From Clostridium sp. CF012 (GTDB lineage: Bacteria; Bacillota; Clostridia; Clostridiales; Clostridiaceae): 64,000 bases of DNA. Location of the stretch: the NCBI RefSeq assembly GCF_018861755.1, contig NZ_JAHLEF010000018.1, positions 26,388-90,387 of the forward strand. Direction: 5' to 3'. The notes beneath the pieces were generated by a model. That model was not told the DNA's origin and ran no database searches. It saw nothing but the letters and a program-made list of their open reading frames with translations. The translations under genes were made by a program, and so were the position numbers. The first letter of the stretch is position 1. The number at the start of each line of letters is the position of its first letter. This document shows, piece by piece, positions 18,165-26,116 of the stretch.

Positions 18165-18172
18165 TCTTTTTC
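18137..18172 (+). terminator. Perfect hairpin overlapping the methyltransferase stop codon
   Basis: Perfect 16-base arms (18137-18152 and 18157-18172, GAAAAAGATTATACTT and its complement) flank a GGAG loop, and the right arm ends in CTTTTTC plus more T. The stop codon at 18162-18164 is inside the right arm. It separates the methyltransferase from the sigma-54 promoter that begins five bases later. Confidence 0.85.
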
Positions 18173-18176
18173 TTTT

Positions 18177-18193
18177 TGGCATAAAAATTGCTA
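18177..18193 (+). promoter_or_regulatory. Sigma-54 promoter of the ACP/ligase/LuxE/LuxC operon
   Basis: TGGCATAAAAATTGCTA matches the -24/-12 consensus TGGCAC-N5-TTGCW, with the required GG and GC exactly 10 bases apart (18178-18179 and 18190-18191). It lies 39 bases before the ACP start. No palindromic activator site was found in the 150 bases upstream, apart from the terminator hairpin. Confidence 0.75.
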
Positions 18194-18231
18194 TAAATAT
18201 AATAAATTATAATAACTTAGGAGGCATTATT

Positions 18232-18474
18232 ATGAGTAATTTAAAAAAATTAAACAAGGTGTTATGTGATGTATTTGATTTTAAAAAATTAGAAGATATA
18301 AAGGATGATTTGGGACCAGATGATATAGAAAATTGGGATTCTTTAGGACATGTAGAACTAATTACAAGTTTGGAGGAAGTTTTTGACATATCCCTAGAGG
18401 TAGTAGATATCTCTAGAATGTATACAATAGGAGGTATAAAAAAAATACTTGAGAAATATGGCATTCAGATATGA
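18232..18474 (+). CDS. Acyl carrier protein
   Basis: The 80-residue protein has the 4'-phosphopantetheine attachment motif ENWDSLGHVELI with the modifiable serine at residue 37, and the acidic helical profile of the PP-binding family. The frame is open upstream inside the methyltransferase gene, but TTAGGAGG lies 7 bases before the ATG at 18232. Its stop overlaps the start of the ligase gene by four bases (ATGA), so the two are made together. It is probably a dedicated carrier for the acyl chain handled by the next three enzymes and not the housekeeping fatty-acid ACP, which normally sits in the fab cluster. Confidence 0.9.
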   Translation: MSNLKKLNKVLCDVFDFKKLEDIKDDLGPDDIENWDSLGHVELITSLEEVFDISLEVVDISRMYTIGGIKKILEKYGIQI

Positions 18475-19952
18475 CCTTTACAGATTATGTTTTTGAATTT
18501 TCATCAAAATATGATAAAACAGCTGTAATTTTTGAAAATGAAATAAGTTATAAAGAAACCTTTGAGAATGTAAATAAGAAAGTTTCTTTTATAAAAAACA
18601 AAAGGCTTTCTAAAAAGGACGCTATACTCTTGGTTTCAGATAATTCTAATTTTTTTATTGAAAATTATTTTGGGATAATTAAAAGTGGAGTTATTTGTGT
18701 CCCCATAAATCCAGCTTTAAATAGCTCTGAAATAAAATATATTATTGATTCTCTTAATATTAAGCTAATCTTTACTCAGAATAAATTTAGAGAAAAAATA
18801 AATGCTTTAATCGATGATGACGTTGAGATTTGTACACAAGACAGTGTGTGTAATTTTACTCAGGAACATGAAATAAATTATAGTGATGATATAAGCATAA
18901 AAGAAGATGTAGCTGTAATACTCTTTACTTCTGGGTCCACAGGAACTCCTAAGGGGGTGATGCTTACTCATTATAATCTCATGTATAACACAAATTCTAT
19001 AATAGAGTATTTGAAGCTTACAGTGAAAGATAGAATAGAAATGGTTTTACCCTTTTATTATTGCTATGGTACTTCGATTTTGCATACCCACTTTAGGGTA
19101 GGCGGAAGCATTGTTATCAATAATAGATTTATGTTTCCACAAACAGTTATTGAGGATATAAATAAATATAATTGCACAGGATTTTCAGGAGTTCCGAGCA
19201 ATTATCAAATACTTCTTAGAATGACAGATATAAAGCACACCAAGCTTCCTTCCTTAAGGTACATAACTCAAGCTGGAGGAAAATTGTCAGAGGTTTTTAT
19301 ACGGGAGCTGATAGATGTGTTAAAAGGAGTAGACATTTTTATAATGTATGGTCAGACTGAGGCAACATCAAGACTATCGTATTTACCGCCATATTTAATT
19401 GGTAAAAAGATGAATTCTGTAGGAAAAGGTATTAGTGGAACAGAACTGGTGGTTTTAAATAGTGAAGGAACCCCTGTGAAACCTGGAGAAATAGGGGAGA
19501 TTGCTGCACGAGGTGGAAATGTAATGAAGGGATATTTCAATGATTGGATCGAGACTGAAAAGGTTATAAAGCAGGGATACTTATATACGGGTGATCTTGC
19601 AAAAGTGGATGATGAGGGATACATATATATAGTTTCGAGAGAAAAAAATATTATTAAAAGTGCTGGGAATAGAATAAGTCCTAAGGAAATAGAGGATGTT
19701 ATAGTACAAATTCCTGAGGTAGTGGAATGTGCGGTTATAGGAGTTTACGACGATATTTTAGGAGAAGCAGTAAAGGCATTTGTAGTATTATTAGAAAATA
19801 AATCTTCTATAGACTTTAAATATATATTAGGTTTTTGTAAAAAGCAGTTACCCTCCTATAAAACTCCAAGATATATAGAATTTCTAAAGACTCTTCCCAA
19901 AAATTCCTCTGGCAAGGTGTTAACAAAGGGATTAAGTAAAAATAAGAGGTGA
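18471..19952 (+). CDS. AMP-dependent acyl-CoA/acyl-ACP ligase
   Basis: The 493-residue ANL-superfamily enzyme has the P-loop ILFTSGSTGTPKGVMLTH (about residues 150-167), the YGQTEATSR motif near 291, YTGDLAKVDDEGY near 365 and the C-terminal lysine region KNSSGKVLTKG. It would activate a carboxylic acid as the adenylate and load it onto CoA or, given the adjacent gene, onto the ACP. It starts within the ACP stop codon and is followed after 5 bases by the LuxE-like gene. Chain length cannot be read from the sequence. Confidence 0.9.
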   Translation: MTFTDYVFEFSSKYDKTAVIFENEISYKETFENVNKKVSFIKNKRLSKKDAILLVSDNSNFFIENYFGIIKSGVICVPINPALNSSEIKYIIDSLNIKLIFTQNKFREKINALIDDDVEICTQDSVCNFTQEHEINYSDDISIKEDVAVILFTSGSTGTPKGVMLTHYNLMYNTNSIIEYLKLTVKDRIEMVLPFYYCYGTSILHTHFRVGGSIVINNRFMFPQTVIEDINKYNCTGFSGVPSNYQILLRMTDIKHTKLPSLRYITQAGGKLSEVFIRELIDVLKGVDIFIMYGQTEATSRLSYLPPYLIGKKMNSVGKGISGTELVVLNSEGTPVKPGEIGEIAARGGNVMKGYFNDWIETEKVIKQGYLYTGDLAKVDDEGYIYIVSREKNIIKSAGNRISPKEIEDVIVQIPEVVECAVIGVYDDILGEAVKAFVVLLENKSSIDFKYILGFCKKQLPSYKTPRYIEFLKTLPKNSSGKVLTKGLSKNKR

Positions 19953-19957
19953 GTTAA

Positions 19958-21070
19958 ATGGAGGCTTCAGAATTAATGGATGATCTAGTGCTGGGCGAGC
20001 AGTTTAATATAGAACAAAAGGAAAAGGAAAAGCTACTTTTGAATATTATCTTATCGCAACTAGAACACAATAGGTCAAATTTAAACATGAAAGCTATGTA
20101 TGATAAATCAGGTGTAGATATTAGAAGTATAAAATCACTAGAACAGGTTCCATATATACCTGTAAATATGTTTAAATATTTTGATCTTAGAATATGTAAG
20201 CAAGATCAGGTGGTAAGAGTCTTAAACTCTAGTGCTACCACCACAGGGATTCCAAGCAAAATTTATTTAGACAAAGGGACATCAATAAGACAAACGCAGG
20301 GATTAATAAGTACTTTAACAAGTTTTCTAGGAGGAAAGAGAAGACCTATGCTTATAATAGATTCCGCGGACAGCAATAAAAGAGGAGACAATATAACTGC
20401 GCGTGGGGCGGCTATAAGAGGGATAAGCACTTTTGGAAGTAAAATCTTCTATGTTATGGATAGTGAAAAGGATGAACTTAAATTAAATATAGATAGACTT
20501 CGCGAGTTTGAAAGAGCGTATAAGGGAGAGGAAATTTTAGTTTATGGATTTACTTATATACTGTGGTCTAAATTCTTAAATGTACTAGCGCAGGAAGGAA
20601 TAAAACTAGATATGCCTAAGTTAAAGCTATTACATAGTGGTGGGTGGAAAAAACTAGTTTCTCAAAAGGTGGAAAAAAGTGTTTTTTCAGAGACAGTAGC
20701 GCAGATATTTAACACAAATGCAGCTAATGTAATAGATTTTTATGGAATGGTGGAACAAGTAGGAGTAGTTTTTATTGATTGTCAGTACGGACATAAACAT
20801 GTACCTAATTTTGCAGATGTTATTATAAGGGATATACAGACTTTAGAAGAGGTGAAGTTTGGGCAAGCAGGGCTTATAGAAGTTATTAGTATTTTAGGCT
20901 CAAGTTATCCATCTCAAGCGATTCTAACTGAGGATATTGGTGAATTTATAGGAGTAGATGATTGTCCTTGTGGTAGATGCGGTAAATATTTTAAATTTAA
21001 GTCACGAATAGACAAGGCCGAAACTCGCGGCTGTGGAGATACCTTTGCGGAAAGGCAGGTAGGAAGATGA
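19958..21070 (+). CDS. luxE: LuxE-family acyl-protein synthetase
   Basis: The 370-residue protein shows the LuxE family pattern: FKYFDLRI, the adenylate-loop-like SSATTTGIPSK near residue 90, the DFYGMVEQVG block near 260, and the cysteine-rich C-terminus CPCGRCGKYF followed by AETRGCGDT. In luminous bacteria LuxE activates a fatty acid and passes it to the reductase LuxC. No luciferase genes are present, so here the pair must make an aldehyde or alcohol for another purpose. It overlaps the next gene by four bases (ATGA). Confidence 0.88.
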   Translation: MEASELMDDLVLGEQFNIEQKEKEKLLLNIILSQLEHNRSNLNMKAMYDKSGVDIRSIKSLEQVPYIPVNMFKYFDLRICKQDQVVRVLNSSATTTGIPSKIYLDKGTSIRQTQGLISTLTSFLGGKRRPMLIIDSADSNKRGDNITARGAAIRGISTFGSKIFYVMDSEKDELKLNIDRLREFERAYKGEEILVYGFTYILWSKFLNVLAQEGIKLDMPKLKLLHSGGWKKLVSQKVEKSVFSETVAQIFNTNAANVIDFYGMVEQVGVVFIDCQYGHKHVPNFADVIIRDIQTLEEVKFGQAGLIEVISILGSSYPSQAILTEDIGEFIGVDDCPCGRCGKYFKFKSRIDKAETRGCGDTFAERQVGR

Positions 21071-22371
21071 TAAAGTGTTATGAATTAAATGGAGAATTCT
21101 ATAAAAATGGGATAGAATTTCTGGACTTTGGTGTAATACATACTTGTTTAAATAAGAATCTTGCAGAGCTTCATGAATTTCCTGTAGAAGCTATAATACT
21201 TATTATAAATGAATACAGTAAGAAAATAGCAACAAACAGAGAAATATTAAGAATGGAAGGAGTTCCATTCTTATGCTTTTATTTAAAAAAGATAAATATG
21301 GAGAAACAGTTAGAGCTTAACTTAGGAAGTATGGAATACCTGAATAATTTTGTGCAAGTAGATGATGAAAAATATATTAAAGCTCAGCCACGTGGCGTAG
21401 TTTGCCATTGGATGGCTGGGAATGTAATTACTCTTGGAATTTATTCAGTACTTCAGAGTATATTATGCAAAAATGCAAATATTCTTCGCGTGTCTATGGA
21501 ATGTGTTAGTGCATTATATGAATTATTAATTCTTTTAGACAATATTGAGGTTGTATATCATGGACATTCATATTCCTCTAAAGTTATATTAAATAATATT
21601 GCCCTTATCTATTTTAATAGTGAGGATGTGAAACACAATTCACAGATGTCTTTAAAAGCAGATGCACGAATCGTTTGGGGTGGTGAAACAGCCGTAAATG
21701 CTATATCAATTCTACCCAAAAAACATACTTGTGTGGATTTAATTTTTGGTCCAAAGTACTCTTTTGCAGTTTTCGATAAATCAGCCATTGAAAGTGAAGA
21801 TTTTGATGAATACTTAGAAAATCTAGTAACAGATATAATTTCATTTAAGCAGAAGGCATGTTCTTCCCCTCAAGTTTTATTTATAGAGAAAAGCAAACTA
21901 TCTGTGGAAGAAGTAGGTCAAATGTTAAGTGTAAAATTCGAGAAATTGATAAAGAGACACACTAACTTAGACTTAGATGAGGCAATAGCTGCAAAGGTAA
22001 TTAATAAAAGAGGGGAATATTCTCTGTGTTTGGATAAGTCGCTTTATATAAGTAAGGGACTTCAATATACAATATTAATTGATAGTGAAGTAAAGCTTGA
22101 GGAAGCCATTACAGGACGAACAATATTTATAAAGCAAGTAGAGGATATATTAGATATATGTCCATTAATTACCAAGAAGATACAAACCATTGGCATAGCA
22201 TCAAAGAATAGTAAGAAGTCAATACATTTTGCTGACAAAACAACAGCTCTTGGAGTAGATAGAGTTGTGAAAATTGGGTATATGAATTTCTATGATTCTC
22301 CTTGGGATGGTAAGTTAATAATGAGTGAATTAGTTAGATGGTGTTCTATTAATATAAAGGGAATGGTTTAA
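21067..22371 (+). CDS. luxC: LuxC-family acyl-CoA/acyl-protein reductase
   Basis: The 434-residue protein resembles the aldehyde-dehydrogenase-like LuxC family: QPRGVVCHWMAGNVITLGIYS near residue 100 for cofactor binding and ISFKQKACSSPQVLFIE near 260 with the probable catalytic cysteine. It would reduce the activated acyl group delivered by the LuxE-like protein to an aldehyde with NADPH. It is the last gene of the four-gene operon and ends just before the hairpin at 22450-22490. Possible roles are lipid modification (plasmalogen-type or aldehyde-linked lipids) or glycan decoration; neither is shown. Confidence 0.85.
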   Translation: MIKCYELNGEFYKNGIEFLDFGVIHTCLNKNLAELHEFPVEAIILIINEYSKKIATNREILRMEGVPFLCFYLKKINMEKQLELNLGSMEYLNNFVQVDDEKYIKAQPRGVVCHWMAGNVITLGIYSVLQSILCKNANILRVSMECVSALYELLILLDNIEVVYHGHSYSSKVILNNIALIYFNSEDVKHNSQMSLKADARIVWGGETAVNAISILPKKHTCVDLIFGPKYSFAVFDKSAIESEDFDEYLENLVTDIISFKQKACSSPQVLFIEKSKLSVEEVGQMLSVKFEKLIKRHTNLDLDEAIAAKVINKRGEYSLCLDKSLYISKGLQYTILIDSEVKLEEAITGRTIFIKQVEDILDICPLITKKIQTIGIASKNSKKSIHFADKTTALGVDRVVKIGYMNFYDSPWDGKLIMSELVRWCSINIKGMV

Positions 22372-22449
22372 TGAAGTTGCTTGATATCTTTGCTTTAATT
22401 AAAATATAAACTAAATAATTATATTAAATTATATTTTTTCTGTTATAAT

Positions 22450-22493
22450 AAAATTGTGCTATGAAATGTATAAAAACATAGCGCAATTTTTTT
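22450..22493 (+). terminator. Rho-independent terminator after luxC
   Basis: Fourteen-base arms (22450-22463 and 22477-22490, AAAATTGTGCTATG against CATAGCGCAATTTT, one G-T pair) run into seven T. A TATAAT at 22444-22449 just before it could be a -10 box for the next gene, which would make this a leader hairpin instead. Confidence 0.75.
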
Positions 22494-22513
22494 ATAAATT
22501 GTGAGGTGTTTTT

Positions 22514-24319
22514 ATGAAAGTAAGGGATGTTATGATAAAAGGTAATGTTACACTTAAAGAAAATAATACATTTTATGAAGCGTCACAGTTATTTATGAAT
22601 AATGAAGTTGAAGTTATACCTATATTAGATGAAAATGAAATTTTGGTTGAGCTTATAACTAAAAATGATATAATTGCGAATTTTATTAAATGCACTAGCC
22701 TTGATATATGTATAAAAAACCTTACCTTAGACAAAAAAAATATTATCAATGAAGATTCTAAAATACAAAATTATATTAACGTCAAGGAAAATTATATGGC
22801 AGTTAAAAATCAGCAAGGTAAGTTTGTTGGAATTTTTAACGTGAATAATATATTTAAGCAACGTTTTGATACTGCAATAGAGAAAATAAGTGAGCTAAAG
22901 CAAAAATTAAACTGTGTTGATGAATGCGGCATTGCAAATCTTAATTGCACTGAATTAGATAAAGTTATTGAATCATCCTATGATGGTATATATATAACTG
23001 ATGGAAAAGCTAATACTTTAAGGATTAATAAATCTTATGAAACTATAACTGGTTTACAAAGAAAAAATATGCTGAATAGGAATATGTATGAACTAGAAAA
23101 AGAGGGATATATATCTAAGTCATCAACTCTTATGGTATTAAAAAATAAAAAATCTAATACTATTGAGCAGGAATTCAGTACGGGAAAAAAAGTATTGGTT
23201 TCTAGTAATCCAATATTTGATGCAGAAGGTAATATAAGCATGGTGGTTACAAATGTACGTGATATAACGGAATTGTACGAGTTAGGAGAACAGCTAGCTA
23301 AAAATATGAAGCTTACAGAAAAATATCATTCAGAGATAGAGGCTATGAGAATTCAATATTTAGATTTAACCGATATCATTGCTAAGGATAAAGCAATGAT
23401 AAATTTATTAGAGGTTGCTAAAAGAGTAGCTACTGTGGATACTACGGTTTTAATATTAGGAGAAACTGGAGTTGGAAAGGAAGAAATCGCAAAATTTATA
23501 CATAAGAATAGTATGAGGTGTGACAAAAATTTTATAAAAATTAATTGTGGAGCAATCCCTCAAAATCTAATAGAATCAGTGCTATTTGGCTATGTAAAAG
23601 GTGCTTTTACAGGGGCTAATAAGGAAGGGAAGATGGGACTTTTTGAAGTGGCAGATGGGGGTACAGTTTTTTTAGATGAAATTGGAGAACTTCCTTTAGA
23701 TATACAAGTTAAGCTGCTTAATGTACTTCAAGAGGGCGTAGTGGAAAGAGTTGGAGCGGTGAAACCCATCAAAATTGATGTAAGAGTATTAGCCGCTACT
23801 AATAGGAACTTAGAAGAGATGACTATAGAGAAAACCTTTAGATTGGATTTATATTACCGGTTAAACGTTGTCCCTCTTACTATACCGCCATTAAGGGAAA
23901 GAAGAGAAGATATTGTACCTTTAGTTCAACATTTCTTATCTGAATTAAATAGCAAATATAACTTTGAGAAAACTTTCACTATTGAGGCAGTGAATACCCT
24001 GTATAATTACGGTTGGCCAGGTAATGTTAGGGAACTTAAAAATATTGTAGAAAGAGTTATAGTGATGAGCAGCAGTGATAAAATATTCGAAAGTGATTTG
24101 CCAATGACCACTCATGGTACAATCAACAAACAAAATAATTGTTGGGATGATATGTGTAATTTAAAAGAAGCGGTTGCAAGATTAGAAGCCAAGCTTATTA
24201 GTCAAGCATTTGAAAATACAGGTAATGTAAGGGCTGCGGCTAAAATACTTGGTATTGATGCTTCTACTTTTGTTAGAAAGCGTAAAAGATATTTAGAAAA
24301 AGAAGTGTTGCAAAAATGA
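22514..24319 (+). CDS. Sigma-54-dependent transcriptional activator with CBS and PAS domains
   Basis: This 601-residue enhancer-binding protein has a CBS pair (about 1-115, VRDVMIKGNVTLKENNTFYE), a PAS domain (about 150-260), an AAA+ domain and a Fis-type helix-turn-helix (about 555-595, NVRAAAKILGIDASTFVRK). In the AAA+ part I see Walker A GETGVGKE near 315, the sigma-54 contact loop GAFTGA near 362 and Walker B VFLDEIGE near 385. CBS domains usually bind adenine nucleotides or CoA esters, and PAS domains small ligands or redox cofactors, so it may sense energy or metabolic state. It lies between two sigma-54-promoted operons and probably controls the succinate block downstream. Confidence 0.93.
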   Translation: MKVRDVMIKGNVTLKENNTFYEASQLFMNNEVEVIPILDENEILVELITKNDIIANFIKCTSLDICIKNLTLDKKNIINEDSKIQNYINVKENYMAVKNQQGKFVGIFNVNNIFKQRFDTAIEKISELKQKLNCVDECGIANLNCTELDKVIESSYDGIYITDGKANTLRINKSYETITGLQRKNMLNRNMYELEKEGYISKSSTLMVLKNKKSNTIEQEFSTGKKVLVSSNPIFDAEGNISMVVTNVRDITELYELGEQLAKNMKLTEKYHSEIEAMRIQYLDLTDIIAKDKAMINLLEVAKRVATVDTTVLILGETGVGKEEIAKFIHKNSMRCDKNFIKINCGAIPQNLIESVLFGYVKGAFTGANKEGKMGLFEVADGGTVFLDEIGELPLDIQVKLLNVLQEGVVERVGAVKPIKIDVRVLAATNRNLEEMTIEKTFRLDLYYRLNVVPLTIPPLRERREDIVPLVQHFLSELNSKYNFEKTFTIEAVNTLYNYGWPGNVRELKNIVERVIVMSSSDKIFESDLPMTTHGTINKQNNCWDDMCNLKEAVARLEAKLISQAFENTGNVRAAAKILGIDASTFVRKRKRYLEKEVLQK

Positions 24320-24336
24320 AACGTGTTGCAAAAATG
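24305..24336 (+). repeat. 18-bp direct repeat spanning the regulator's stop codon
   Basis: GTGTTGCAAAAATG occurs at 24305-24318 and again at 24323-24336, an 18-bp period. The unit contains the palindrome-like TTGCAAAAATGCAA in the second copy. It may be part of the regulatory region of the downstream operon or a local duplication; a function is not shown. Confidence 0.6.
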
Positions 24337-24445
24337 CAATAAACGAATATATCTTGTGAAATACATATACTATGCAAGAATTTATGTTTTATGTAAAGTT
24401 GATTTCTGTTTTTTGTTTCTTTTATGCAACAAATATTGAATTTCG

Positions 24446-24483
24446 AACAACTTGGTTGTGATTATTTTCACAACCAAGTTGTT
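24446..24483 (+). promoter_or_regulatory. Long palindrome 1 with a Rex-like core
   Basis: Perfect 16-base arms (24446-24461, AACAACTTGGTTGTGA, and 24468-24483) surround TTATTT. The core TTGTGATTATTTTCACAA fits the Rex (NADH/NAD+ sensor) operator pattern TTGTGA-N6-TCACAA. T continues to 24487, so it could also terminate the regulator's mRNA. It lies about 140 bases upstream of the -24/-12 promoter at 24604, also a normal distance for an activator site. Confidence 0.65.
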
Positions 24484-24489
24484 TTTTAA

Positions 24490-24527
24490 AAACTAATTAT
24501 TGTGATTGTTTTCACAATAATTAGTTT
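24490..24527 (+). promoter_or_regulatory. Long palindrome 2 with a Rex-like core
   Basis: Perfect 16-base arms (24490-24505, AAACTAATTATTGTGA, and 24512-24527) surround TTGTTT. The core TTGTGATTGTTTTCACAA equals that of palindrome 1 except for one spacer base, while the outer ten bases of the arms differ and still pair perfectly. Centres are 44 bases apart, close to four helical turns. These two sites fill much of the 411-base gap 24320-24730. Confidence 0.65.
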
Positions 24528-24603
24528 AAATACTAAGTAAAATGAAATCATATACATTTAATTCATAGCATTTATTGAAAAACATAACACCCGTTTATAA
24601 CTT

Positions 24604-24620
24604 TGGCACAGGTATTGCTA
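24604..24620 (+). promoter_or_regulatory. Sigma-54 promoter of the AspT-like transporter gene
   Basis: TGGCACAGGTATTGCTA is a full match to the TGGCAC-N5-TTGCW consensus with GG and GC 10 bases apart (24605-24606, 24617-24618). The transporter start is 111 bases downstream, and the activator gene lies immediately upstream. Confidence 0.85.
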
Positions 24621-24730
24621 GATATATAAATATAAATGTTAAATTATTAACATTATTGTCAATTATATAACATTTTATTTCTTGTGAAACTAGTAAATAT
24701 TTATTCTAATTAATTGAGGAGGCATAAAAA

Positions 24731-25996
24731 ATGAGATTTGACTTAACAGCTTTTTTAACCAATCCATTTGTTCCTATGTTTTTAGCAACGGTAACGGGAT
24801 TGTTGCTAGGTAACATTAAAATTGGGAAATTCAATCTTGGACAATCAGGTGGTTTATTTACTGGAATATTTTTTGGCTGGTTACTTTATTCGAAATACTG
24901 CGTTCCATTTATGGTAGACCCAAGTAATCATAAACAAGGTTTAATTGTAGGCGCACCCAAATATGCGGCTAATTATTTTAAAAACGGAGTTGTTAGCGAT
25001 ACCTTGTTTACATTTACACTGATTCTTTTTATTGCATCAGTTGGGTTACTTGCAGGAAAAGATATCGGAAAGGTTGTTAAGAAATATGGAGCCAGGTTCG
25101 TTGTACTTGGTGGTGTGATAACTGCTACAGGTGCATTGGTTACATATTTAGCTACGCTTGTATTTACTGGTCAAAATAATTTTGCTGTTGCTGGAGTTTA
25201 TACAGGAGCTTTAACAAGTTCACCAGCACTTGCAGCAGCCTTAGAATCCACTGCTAAGTATGGTGCAGTAGCACAAGCACAAGTCGGACTTGGACATGCT
25301 ATTGGATATGCACCAGGCGTATTAGTAGTGATTATCGCTATGAACTTTTTCCCGGTTATATTTAAAATGGATGTAGAAAAGGAAAAACAAAGATTTAAAT
25401 CTGAGATGACATCTTTTAATGAAAATGAAGCTGCAGAAAAAAACATTAAAGAAGTTGGTATGGATGTAGTTTCATTCCTCACAGTGTGTTTGGTTGGATA
25501 CTTTGTTGGTTTAATAAATATATACCTACCAGTTGTTAAATGGTTTAGTTTGGGATCAACTGGTGGAGTACTTATAATGGCATTATGGCTTGGTCATATC
25601 GGAAAGATTGGACCATTAACATTTAGAATGAACACCCGCGTGCTTTCTGCCATAAGAGACTTATCTCTTTCTCTTTTCTTGGCTATAGTAGGGTTACAAT
25701 ATGGGTATGAAACTGTAGCAGCACTTGGTGGAAGTGGTGCAACACTTGCATTAATTTCATTTATAGTTGGTCTCATTGCGTTGAGTGCTGGTTTTTTTGT
25801 GGCAAGATATATATTTAAAATGAACTGGATCATTATTGCAGGCGCAATATGCGGAGGTATGACAAGTACACCAGGACTTGGGGCTGCAATTGATGCTACA
25901 AAGACTGATGAAGTTGCTGCTGGTTATGGAGCCACCTATCCCTTTGGACTCTTATTTACTGTAATATTCGTAATCATACTTCATATGATTACATAA
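24731..25996 (+). CDS. AspT/YidE/YbjL-family (AAE) membrane exchanger, short form
   Basis: The 421-residue protein has about ten to twelve membrane segments in two repeats, each ending in the family motif: GALTSSPALAAAL near residue 158 and GGMTSTPGLGAAI near 377. It lacks the two central TrkA-C (RCK) domains of AspT. AAE proteins exchange aspartate/alanine or move dicarboxylates; SucE of Corynebacterium glutamicum exports succinate. Since the next genes turn succinate into crotonyl-CoA, succinate uptake is the most likely role, by inference. It has a GAGGAGG ribosome site and a sigma-54 promoter, and a second such promoter follows its stop codon. Confidence 0.8.
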   Translation: MRFDLTAFLTNPFVPMFLATVTGLLLGNIKIGKFNLGQSGGLFTGIFFGWLLYSKYCVPFMVDPSNHKQGLIVGAPKYAANYFKNGVVSDTLFTFTLILFIASVGLLAGKDIGKVVKKYGARFVVLGGVITATGALVTYLATLVFTGQNNFAVAGVYTGALTSSPALAAALESTAKYGAVAQAQVGLGHAIGYAPGVLVVIIAMNFFPVIFKMDVEKEKQRFKSEMTSFNENEAAEKNIKEVGMDVVSFLTVCLVGYFVGLINIYLPVVKWFSLGSTGGVLIMALWLGHIGKIGPLTFRMNTRVLSAIRDLSLSLFLAIVGLQYGYETVAALGGSGATLALISFIVGLIALSAGFFVARYIFKMNWIIIAGAICGGMTSTPGLGAAIDATKTDEVAAGYGATYPFGLLFTVIFVIILHMIT

Positions 25997-26032
25997 ATCT
26001 AAAAATGGCTTCATATCTATGATTTAACAAGT

Positions 26033-26049
26033 TGGCATAGTTATTGCTA
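26033..26049 (+). promoter_or_regulatory. Sigma-54 promoter of abfD
   Basis: TGGCATAGTTATTGCTA has GG and GC 10 bases apart (26034-26035, 26046-26047), one base off the consensus. It lies 68 bases before abfD, so the dehydratase can be transcribed from its own sigma-54 start as well as from the transporter promoter. Confidence 0.8.
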
Positions 26050-26116
26050 TATGAAACGTGTAAACAAAAATAAAATTTGATTAAATTTATAATAAATAAT
26101 AAAGGAGCTGTTCTTA

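Noticed and set aside
22381..22449. Complete sigma-A promoter before the sigma-54 activator gene
   Set aside because: TATAAT at 22444 is good, but no acceptable -35 box lies 16-18 bases upstream, so it was not listed as a promoter.
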